From Antedon mediterranea (Eukaryota > Echinodermata > Crinoidea > Comatulida > Antedonidae): a DNA stretch of 60,000 bases. The translations under genes and the position numbers were made by a program. Of this stretch, positions 13,751 through 26,000 are shown one piece after another. The notes below the pieces were generated by a model. That model saw only the letters and a list, made by a program, of their open reading frames with translations, was not told where the DNA came from and did not search any database. Position 1 is the first letter of the stretch, and each line of letters opens with the position of its first letter. The DNA lies in contig NC_092672.1 of assembly GCF_964355755.1 (NCBI RefSeq), forward strand, positions 26,038,501 to 26,098,500, read 5' to 3'.

Positions 13751-16700
13751 TTCTTTCCTTAGCACTATTTGTCCGTCAATTATCTTGATATCAGTTTCAT
13801 CTAACTAAGTCAATTTTTCAGAGTATATTCCTTGGCCAGGAATTGATGTGGTTATGTTTTCACGGTGCGCAATCAAACATTACGCGGTCTACGCGCGATT
13901 TAACCAAATCATGTTTGTAATCATATCTTCACAAGCATGAATCACTTTTAAACAAAATTTGTTACTCATAAATTTCAGGTCATATTTCATCATATGGCAA
14001 TACAATTACGTGCGTAGCGCATATAACGCATGCATACGCGCGCTTAAAATGTTCAAAATTGTCAGAATTTATTTTCGATAAAATTAGAGTTTCAGGCAAT
14101 TTTAAACGTTTAAAAAATTGCCATAAGTGCGCAGATTTGTGCACGTGCACTGCGCGTCAAACGTTATTGCGAACTGTTTTTGTCCGATTACTGTTGTATA
14201 ACCTTTCTTTAACAATATCATCATATTGTATTAACTTTTCAACGCGAAACAGCGTTATACGAGCATGTCAAAAGTGACAGGCTACGCACGTGTAAGTTAA
14301 CAAAATGGTGAAAATATGCTAAATTTAAAAATTAATATATATCGTTAGAATGCTCGGGAACACCGATTTTTTATTTCATTTTCTTGAAGTGTATGTATCA
14401 TGTTTGATTTATTATGAAATTAAGAGAACAAAAGTTGATTAAGTCATCATTAATGGCATATTAAATTTACAAAAATTAATTTCGACAATCGATCAAATTA
14501 TAACATTTTCTTAGGCCGAAATAACAAACTTAACTTTAACTTTCTTCCTTAAGAAGTTCATATATTAAAGTTAAAAGTATTGATCATCATTTTTAAAAAT
14601 CTTTAAAGATGTCATCATTCATAGTAAAACATTATAATTCATTGTGGTATGTAATAATCTATCTGCACCAAAGTGGTTACTGCATAGTAAATACACGGAG
14701 GAATATTTCCCTAATTTTTAGTCAGTTGTGTAAGGCTCGGTGGTCTTTGCTCGTGTCTATAGCAATCAAGGTACCGAATTCGAGTCTCACCTTGGGAAAC
14801 GAAACGAAATAAGATTTTTTTTTATTATCCGTATTGTTTGTTCAATTGTATTTCTTAGTGTATAGATACAGATGATTTATAATGAAATTTATTTAAAAAC
14901 ACAAATGTGGTTTATGACATTATATACGCAGAAGGATCTTTGATCGGATTATGATACCGGCTATTGTATTTGCGTTAGCAAGATCCTATCATATATTATA
15001 AATAACTAAAGATTCTGAGAAAATCAATCAATCAAAATATCTTAAATCAATCAATTATCTTTATTTAAATCAATGCATATAACCTATTATTCGTCATAGT
15101 GACGAATTAAATCTAGTTTTATTTGTTGTTTAGTTTAATTTTTTATCCTAGAATTATAACTTTTACTGTAAGTCAATTTAACAACTTACTTTGCCAGTGA
15201 TTTAAATTTATGGAGGGGTTATAACAGAAGTATACAATGTAACTTTGTTAGATAGAAATGTACCGAAGAAATGTATGCTTGTGTGCTGAAGCAGCAATCT
15301 TTTCCGCGACACACGGCAGAACCGATACTGCTGTATATAAAAGTAGAGGATAACATGCTTTACAAACATCGCTAGGTGGGTACATCATTGTGAAATAAAT
15401 ATTTTCCCTTACTAAAAAGGCATATGGACTGGATGCAATTCTATTGAACACTAATTACAAATATGGAAAAAAAATCTCAGAAATTTAGCTGACAATTCGA
15501 TCTTGTATCAATTGTGTTACAAAGCATTATTAATCACATTTTGTCATCAATGGATCTCTTTAAAAATGTGTAGGCCTACATAGAATTACAACCAACAAAG
15601 TGTTAATATTTGTTTCATATGTTTCAAATAAGTACTGTAAGGAGCAATTTGGCTACTCATTTGTGTTCCTAAGTACCGTATATTTCGGTGTATAAGTCGC
15701 ACTTTTGACACGCAAATTTGACCTCTAAATTAAGGGTGCGTCTTATACACCGAACATAAATGCCTCACCACACAGATTGTACATAGGGCCTAGGCCTAGT
15801 TAGGCTATCGTCACCTCGTTTGCTAGGCCTGAGTAGGCTAGGCCTAGCTACTACAGTAACTAACTAACGTAACGGCAACCTGCTTCTGCCTAGTTTTCAA
15901 GTCATTTCAGCATGATGTTATACTACTATATGATGAAAAGATTTGTTCATTATGGCGCTCCGATAAAATTTCATTTGTAAACGTTTACGTTGTACGATTG
16001 GAATAGTATTTATTTATACAGTAGTTATACCCACGATCGCCGTACCCAAGCGCAAGCCCTTCTTTTGGTGGCCACATGGTGTACGGTATTCGACTAGTAT
16101 ATTCTCCAGGTGATTATAGCATGGACCTAGCGTACACAATTCTCCGATACATAGATACTAATCGAATACGATTGTCCGTGAAAACGTGCGCCCTCTCGAA
16201 ATGATCGAGCGAGGCTAGCCCACACACGTACGTGTTACACACACGGTCATGCACTCGATGTTGCGGCGAAACTCATGAATAACAAGTTAGAAAGAACTTG
16301 TTGAGGCTGGGCGCGGCCGAGCCTAGGTAAGAAAAAACCTAAATAAAGGACGCCGTTGTAGATATAACAAAATATATTATTACAATAATATTGATTACAA
16401 TTTAAAAAAACATTGTTTTGATGAAATATAAGGTGCGTCTTATACATCGACGATATAAAAAATACCGATATTTTACTCTCAGTTGGGGGTGCGTCTTATA
16501 CACAGGTGCGACTTATACACCGAAATATACGGTACTAGATATTCCAGGAGGCTTATTTTGGAGCTTGACCTTGAGTGTAATCTCACTACACTAATACAAT
16601 TGTGTGGTAAGATAAAGATAAATTTATTGAACAAACGCTTTTGTATCAGCGGCACACGTTAATTTACAAGGCAATGTAAAAACAAAAAGAAAAGTATCAA

Positions 16701-17035
16701 AAAATAACATTTAAGTCTTAACTAAGAAGCGAATTATACAAGTAAAATGAGATTAGTATTATTAATATTTTCAAGTTTAAAGCGAATATATTATCATTAT
16801 TATTACTAAAAAATATATATATAATATATAATTGCTAATTGATTTATTATACTGTTATTATTAAAATAAATGCAACTTTTATATGATTATTTGTTCTTAT
16901 TATATTTAATATTAATAGTTATTTGTAATTTAATTAAACGTGATACAATTTTTATTATACTATTTAGTCTTATTTTTAGTACTGTATTATTTATTTATTT
17001 TATTTAGATTTAGGTTACATTATATAATTTTGAAG

Positions 17036-17066
<31 letters not shown>

Positions 17067-20000
17067 AAATATAATATATTATTGAATTAGATAAATGGTA
17101 AAATAATGTTAGTAGATAATATGGTGGGCGGTAAATATTTATATATTATATATTAAGTGTAGTCTTTCTATGTATCCATGCAGCAGTTAAGTATTGTTTA
17201 CAGTGATAGTCTACAATTTCACCAATTCTCTCAAATGGAAATTCTAAATAAAGGTCATCAAGTAAAATATGATGTTGGTATTCGATTGTAACCACTTCTA
17301 AAATTCTCCCAGAATGTATCATAACCACAATACAATAAATCCATTTTTAGTAAGTTAAAATGTGTTTCTCTTACATTTTTAAGGTTTGAACATTCAAGTA
17401 GAAAATGATCTGTAGTTTCAATTAACTGATTGTTGCATAGCTTGCAAAAACCAGTCTCATTTTCTGACCATGTATTTTTTCTACCTTCTAAATCAAGAGA
17501 GTTAGACCTCGCTTTAAACTTTAAACTAATGGAATCAAAATTCACCATATCAGACATGTATGTCTCTGCTTTAGGTTCATGTTTATATTTCAAATATTTG
17601 GAGAGGGTTGACTTTGTTTTTGCACCTTCTAACCATTCCTTGTAAAAAATGCCAGCTCTTATTTTTTGCTCACTCTCCATCTACTCAGGTAAATCTAATT
17701 GCCATTCCAAATATCTTTCACGTCCAACACAATTGTTTATCAACCTAGGGTAAATACGATATACAAATGGAACAACCTTGTTTAACTCATTTGTAAAATT
17801 TCGAAGACGAAATCCTTCCATATTGAATGCTTTTGTTAAACTTGGAACCGTGTCCCTTAACGTTAAGTCGTCAGTAGTTGCAAGAAACAGAATACGCAAG
17901 TAACGAAGAAAAATGTTACTGGTGTCAAAGTAATCATAAAGACAAATTATGTTACCTATCATATCGAGTCGTCCAGTATCTTTGATCATTATAGGTGATA
18001 ATTCAGTGAATTTTGACCGTGTCCGTTCTTTATCCATTAAGTTTGCTTCTGGACAGATGAGTACCCAATTCATTGTTTCTGTAATGAGCACTGCATGTTT
18101 GTTTGTTGTGCTCAGAAGAGGGCGCAATGTTGAAAGTAGTGCTTTAATGCCTATGTAGTCTGCAATGTTAGAAGTTGTAATACGATCAAATTTAGGCTCA
18201 AAGTTTGGTTCATAATCCTTGTGAAGATCTGTACAGTTTTTAAGCTTTATTATGCATTGTATCCTTCCTGCATGGAGAATTGATGAGGCAGATTTGATAA
18301 CACTGGAGATGTATCGATGAAATAATGCAACAATGGAATCTTGTTGAAAGCTCTTCTGTGCCGGTATGCCATCCCAACCAAGAAATGGTAAAGCATCTGA
18401 TCGGATACAATAGACAAAATCAAATAAACTTGGTGCGAATTCTTTGTGCAATTGGCTGTCGGCAACCATTCTTGGACGCCCGGTTAGGGTTGGGTTATCA
18501 ACTTTTGTATTGATTTTATGTACATTTTGATTTTGTGGCAGAAACAGACCATCTCTAAAATACGTTCTTGCTGACTTTCTGTATTTTGGTGAAATGTTAA
18601 CGATATAATCAGACATACCTTCAGAACTTTGAGGTTCTTTTTTGAACATTTCTGCTCTCTGTTGTGATAACTTAATCGAATCTGGTTTTGCAGTGTCGCA
18701 TTCCATTTCTCTCCATTTACCCCAGACCTCTTTTATCGTTTTTATATCATCTTCCTCTAAGATAAGTTGACCACTTGTTTTTTCCTTCAAGGTTGCTTTT
18801 GTATGTTTGAGAAGTTCATCTAGGACAGACATAAGAAGCTGATAATCTGTTTTTGGAATTTGTAGTGAATACCAGATATTTGTGATTGATGTTTCAATAG
18901 ATTCTCTTGATCTTTGAGTTATGATAATGTACAAGAAAAGTACATTTCTTGCCAAAACAAATGGATCAATGTCGTTCAGTGTAAACCGAACATTGCCAGT
19001 GAAGTTACTTGGAAGTGATGCCGTTGTCAGTAACAGATTACGTAAATCTCCAACTCCTGCAAGTAAGATGTTGTAATCTCTTGCCAATTCTGAATCTCTA
19101 CCTTCTGCATCTGGTGTTGCTTCATTGAGGCCTAGTTTTAGTACATCTACAGCTAGAGTGTTGCCGATGTAATGTGGATAATCAACCAATCGTTGCACTT
19201 CTTGTGTAAATGCTTGTCTGTACGTATTTGCTCTTTCTATCAACATCTTTCTGATTTGTTTACACTCTTGTTTGTGAGATGACCAATGCTTCTCTTGACA
19301 TTCACGTTTACAGTATGTGGCTTCTTTACAGGCAGTACACTGTAAAAAAGTTAATAATTGTATGTACAAATAAAGCTACAATAATGCTAAACCCTGCAAA
19401 ACCAAAAAAAAAAAACATAGTACACCCTATCGAACAAACATAGGCCTGAAAGTAATTGAATAATGCAGTGTACAACTCGATCGCCTGGGATGTCATTTAA
19501 AAAATTTACTAATTAGGAATTATAAATTTTTGTATAACTACAGTATACTTGTTTTTCTAGTAAACCACCACTTTGGTTAAATATAATTGCTAAACCCTGC
19601 AAAAAATCATATCAAATCCCATGAAAACCAAATAATTTATAATTTATAATTTTTGTTCAACTTATTTTTGGAGCATATTACTGTAGTTATAGCCAATTTT
19701 TTCTGGTGTTTATTCAGTAGCCTACATTTATAGCCAAGGGAAACTTTGTTATTAGGCCAGATTTGCACATGAAACATATTGAAATGCAAGTCTAAACAGC
19801 ATCATCAATTTTTTTTCCTGGTGCAGATGCATCCTCTTCTTCTTCTTTGTTTTAGAGCTGACAAATGTTACCACTATAAAACAACACTATTATTAGCCAA
19901 TCTCAATCAGGGTGAATTTTATTAAATAAAGAAAGGACCAGAAATGTATCTGGTGGCACTTGTACAAAATACCTTTAAAAATAGGAATGTGGGCATAGAC

Positions 20001-23000
20001 CTTCCATTCCAGCATATATGAGAACATTTTTACTACAATAAATTTCAAATAATAAAGGTACTGGTTTGATTGGAAAAGAAGGGAAATAAAAATAAAAATG
20101 TTTTACCACTTTGCATTTTGTCTTTGTGTGACAATATGCACACTCCTTGTTTTCATTCAACATGTCACATTCAGCTTTATGTCTCAACTTGTCGCGTTCC
20201 ATACACTGATTTCCACAATATTCTCCAATCTTGCATTCACTACACTTCTTTGTTGCTTTTTTCTTCTCGCATCGCCAACATAATCCAGGTTCAACATCCA
20301 TGTTTTCACCTAAATTTTTGTCTCATCTAATATCTGCAAAGATTGCACAGTATAAAATGCAGTGTGTATGTTCTTTATCTTGTGCCTCGAAGATAGATAT
20401 TTTAGAATTTTCAGATTGCTAACATATCGATTTGATAATTGCCTAAAGCCAGTCCTATACTGTAGTTTCCTGTGACAGCTTTACCCAATCACAATGAACA
20501 ATGCTTCCATGTTGAAATTCATAGTCATAATACTAAAAATTGTATAGTATAGAACATTTTCACACTATACCCAAATTCCATTTATTACAAATTCAATGTA
20601 TATTCAATGAACAATAAACAGTCACCATGGTAAAATTAAATGTCTGAGTGAATCCATTGATATGGTCGTTTCTATGATGATACATACCAACAACAAGATT
20701 TGTATGCTTCATCAAATTTTGATGTGGCAATAATTTAAGAATCAATATTTTCTATTTGTTGCTGAAAAATGTGGTTTTCGCGCCACTCGTTTAATCTGCC
20801 GGATTCTATCTGGTGCCCTGAGAAAACTATCGAAAAATGTGTTCAGTGGTAAAGCATGGATTTGTTCACACCAAATTCGTATGATTTGAATACGTAGCTG
20901 ATCATTGGTTTGCTGAAATCATACTATTGTTTTCTTTTATCCAATGAACATTGAGCATGAAGGACCTCACTTGATGATAACCAAATCCGTGCTCAATGTG
21001 AAAGCACGCTCACAATGCACTTGACATTTTCTCACGGTATCAAATCAAATCTGGACACGATGTGAAAGCAACTAATAGGTACAGTAGTTATATTCAAGAT
21101 AACAGAAGCATTTAATAGGAAACAGTAACCGTGCGGAAGCTTATTGTTCACCATGCAGGTCCGTATGCAGCATTTATAATGGGGGGGGGGGGTGCGAGCG
21201 AAGCGAGCAACAATGGCTGGGGGCCAGGGGGCCGCCAAGGGCCCCCGGTCAGGGTCCAGGGGGTAAATGGAAAAATTTGCGTTATTTGACGTTCTAAAGA
21301 CTGATGTAAGACTCTCTGTTGTGGCTTGGGCTAGTTGAACGATGGACACCAGAACTTAACGCTTTCATGATGAGGCCAACTCAGCAGGGGTGGCGCCAGG
21401 ATCTTCCCGACGCGGGGGCTACATTCCCCGACGAGGGGGCTATGCGAGCATCACTAGGCTGAGGGCCAGGGGCCGCCAAGGGCCCCCGGTGGGGGTCCAG
21501 GGGGCGAAGCCCCCGGAAGCATCGCGTTCTAGTGTCATTTGAGGTCTTTTTAATCAGATTTAGGGTAGCCATTTTTTCCATTTTTTATAATGCATAAATA
21601 AAATACTGCGTGCAAAAAAACGATGCGCGATGACGGTTTCAATCCATATTTTTCAATTTAAAAAATAAAAGTTCAAAGAAAATTTTGAAAAATAGAGTTG
21701 GAGGTCCCGGAAATTGGACTTATTATACTTCAAAACATGAAAAAAAATATATAAGTCCCTATCAATATATAAGTCCCTATCATGGGTTGTGACTGAGCTA
21801 AGAAATGTTTGAAAAATAGAGATGTTAGGTCCCGGAAAATGTACTTCTTGTTCTTCGAAATATGCCAGCTTTATTGTTGGGGCTGAGCTAAGAAAATGTT
21901 TAAAACTAGAGCTGCAGGTCTTCAAAAAATTGCATTTTATACTTTGGAAACATCAGGCCTAGAGGCTTAAAAAACGCAAGCGTAGACCTTTTTCAGTCGG
22001 GGAAAAAAGTTTATTCCTCCCAGGTGTATGCATGCGTACCATCTGGACTTCCGAGTGGTGAGAAATTCATGACATACAGGATATTGAAAATGTAATAACT
22101 ATAGCTATAATGTTGGCTAAGCGAAAATGGCATGTTTTTTTGTTTAGTAATGGATGAAAAATTTATTTTAGGTGCCCCACGGTACAGAAGGTTACTTGTA
22201 AATTAAAAAATTGGTGAACAAACGAACAATTAACATAATTCGTTTTTGCTGTAGTGTAGCGTACGTCGACGCAGTACACGACGTAACCGTCGGTAAACTT
22301 TGCCTGGAAAATAACACATTACACATTTTGGTCCCTGGATGAAACTTGATATCACGCGTCTCGACCCAACGTTGAACGATTCGTACAAAGGGATACCGCC
22401 AGACAAGTGCGTACCTAGCTATTGTTTAGTAGTAAGTTAGATCGCTGGCAATAATGAATGCATATAAAGTGCATAATATCACTCTGACGTACTCTCACGG
22501 TCAATGAAACGTCGCGGTTTTCTAGGCGCTGAAGCTAGCTACGAAGTGAACGCGAACGCTTTTTACTGTATATTATATTCCCCGACAAAAAGTACACGTG
22601 TTCCCTGACGTTAAGTTGTCTGTATTTCTCCAGCAAACACTTTACCGCGTACCGCGTACATGAAGCGCTAAGCTATTGCTTGTCGTCACATGATCGACTG
22701 CGCATGTTTTACATCGAGTTTGTAGTCAGTTCAGATTCCGTAATTTAATTCCCGGTATTTTTTCATTTTATATTAGCATATTTTTGTTTGTATACCATTG
22801 ATAATGTAAATTTTGTATACATATAATGATATTGTCTTTAGTTAAACAAGACAAGAAAAAATACCAACCGAGGAAATAGTGGACCTTTTGGGACTTGGGG
22901 GGGTGCGTCTGCACCCAACGCACCCCCCCTGGATACGGGCCTGCCATGGCAAAAAAAAATGGGTATTTGTAATCCTTTTTTTTTAGATTACAATTAAAAG

Positions 23001-26000
23001 CAAAAGAATTTTTCCAAGATTTTATTTTTCAATGCAATTTTTGGTATTTTGTTGAAAAAACAAATATTAAAGCCACATTTTGCACAAAGACAGCAGATAA
23101 GAACCATGTTATCTTTTTCCCATGGCATTAAAACTTTTCACATCTTTCTACCTTCTGACAATTTGTTTCATTCCCACCCAACTCCTACTTCCTTTACAAT
23201 TATTAATTCACTTAGTGTTTTCTAATGATGCATTCATTTTAGGACATGCATATTTGACAAGAAACAAACATTCTAATTAAATTTATAACTTTGATTCAAT
23301 AATCTATGAATATCTATTCAAAAGGTTCACTTTTTACACATTTCTATTTCTGCATATCTTCTTTATTACAAAGATTATTTATAAACCATTCACTTTGCTA
23401 TTTTCCAGAAACTACAGTACATGTTTTCAAACAAGGGTATCCAAATGGATATTTTTCTTCTTCAAAATCAATACTTTGTCAAATTTGTACATGCTTTGCA
23501 CCCATGTAGTTTAATTTACTGAACATAATAGTACCATTCGCTAAATATGTGATTATCATTTTAAAACTCTTTTGGACCTATTCTCCAAGTACAGATGTAT
23601 ATGGTCAAATTTGTACATGCTTAATTTTGCACACATGTATTTTGATATAGAGCTTTTCATTGAAAGGTCTCATGTTAAGTATGCTAACTATATGCTGTTC
23701 ATTTATTTTTAAGTAAGAACATTGCCAAACATATCATGTCGTCCTGTATCTTTGATCATTATAGCTGACAGTTCAATGTTTTTTGGCATATTACGCTGTT
23801 TATCCATTAAGTTTGCTTCTGGGCAGATTTCTAACCAATTAAATGTTTCTGTAATAAGTACAGCATGTTTGTTTGTTGTGCTCAGGAGAGGGCGCAATGT
23901 TGAAAGTATAGCCTTAATGCCTGTATAATCTGCAATGTTAGAAGTTGTAATAAGATCAAATTTAGGCTCAAAGTTTGGTTCATAATCTCTATGAAGATCT
24001 GTACAGTTTTTAAGGTTGATTATGCATTGTATCCTTTCTGCATGGAAAATTGATGCAGCAGATTTGATAACACTGGAGATGTATCGATGGAATAATTCAA
24101 CAATAGAATCTTGTTGGAAGCTCTTCTCTACTGCTATGCCATCCCAACAAAGAAATGGCAACGCACTTGATCGAATACAATAGGCAAAACTAACTGAACT
24201 TAGTGCTGATTGAGTGTGCAATCTGGTGCCAGTAAGTTCCCTTTGACGGCCGGTTAGGGTTGGGTTATCAAAATTGTTTCTACGTTCATTTTGTGGCAGA
24301 AACAGACCATCTCTAAAGTACTTGCTTGCAGAGTTCCTGTATCTTATTGGAATCTTCTGTATATATTCCCTCATACCTTCAGAACTTTGAGAATCTTTTT
24401 TGAACATTTCTGCTCTCTGTTGTGATAACTTAATCGAATCTGGTTTTGCAGTGACTGTCACATTTCATTTCTCTCCATTTACCCCAGACCTCTTTCATCG
24501 TTTTTAAATCATCTTCCTCTAAAATAAGTTGACCACTTTCTTGTCCTTAAGTGTTGCTTTTGTATGTTTGAGAAGTTCATCAAGGACTGACGTAAGAAGC
24601 TGATAATCGGTTTTTTTAAGTTGTAGTGAGTACCAGATATTTGTGATTGATGTTTCAATAGAATCTCTTGATCTTTGAGTTATGATAATGTACAAGAACA
24701 GTACATTTCTTGCCAAAATAAATGGATCAATGTCATTCAGTGTAAACTGAACATTCCCAGTGAAGTTACTTGGAAGTAATGCCGTTGTAAGTAACAGATT
24801 ACGTAAATCTCCAACTCCTGCAAGTAAAGATGTTGTAATCTCTTGCCAATTCTGCGTCTGGTGCTGCTTCATTGCGGCCTAATTTTAGTACATCTACAGC
24901 CGATGTATTGTGGATAGTCAGTCATTTGTTTCATTCCTTTGTTAAACTCTAATTGTAGTGCATGAGATACTGCTTTTTCTTTCACTGATTTTTTTATTTG
25001 TTTGCATTCCTGTTTGTGAGATGACCAATGCTTCTCTTGACATTCATGTTTGCAATATGTGGCTTCTTTAAAGGCATTACACTGTAAACAAATTAAATTA
25101 CTTGTTACATAGAATACAATTAATTTTAAAAAGTCTACCTAATTTTGCTTGGAGACTTTTACCTAATTTATCTTGAGGAAGCATACATTTCTGAAAAATT
25201 GAAAGGGAACATTACAGGGGTATTTTTTAGTATAAATTGAAGAAGAGTATGGGGTGCTGACTTGTCACTGAAACAAGTCAATACAAAAAATCGCTTAGAC
25301 TGCCAAAGATAAAAGGGTAAAATAGGGTAAGGAAAGAATAACTTTTGGAAGATAAAAAGATGAATTTTAACACGACCACACAAGAGTACGTCTGTATACT
25401 ACGGGGAATGCGGGTTAAATATAGTTTAATTTATAATACCATTTTTTTATTCCATATTAAGGAGCATAAACAATATTCATTATTTTAATTTTGAGGAGGA
25501 GAACATTTGTTTTCTATAATTTGTCAAATCAATTTTTCTTACCACTTTGCATTTTGTCTTTATGTCTCAACTTGTCACGTTCCATACACTGATTTCCACA
25601 ATATTCTCCAATCTTACATTCACTGCATTTCTTTTTTGCTTTTCTCTTCTCACATCTCCAACATAATCCTGGTTCAACATCCATACCTCTTATTTTAGTT
25701 TGATGTACGGGCTGTAAAGGTTACATGTATGTTGCAGTGTTGTAAGTTCCCGGTCTTGTATTTAGAATTATAAATAGATTTTTGGAATTTTGCATTGTCA
25801 TGCTGTGTGTATCGTGATATATAAAAGAAAGTTCTAAAAACATACAAGAATACAATTCCCTTTACAATTGCTAAAATCGAGTTGTATTAAAATTACAAAT
25901 TTAAATATTAAAAGCATGTTTCTACTTTGTATTATCTACCTGACAAAAGCTAGGCCTATAATCCTGTTCCCTGGTACATGTAGGTACACATACCAAACAT

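Noticed and set aside
17258-17680. Independent 140-residue gene after MYND copy 1
   Set aside because: Cys/His motif and 3' tail mark it as a LINE remnant with a frameshift.
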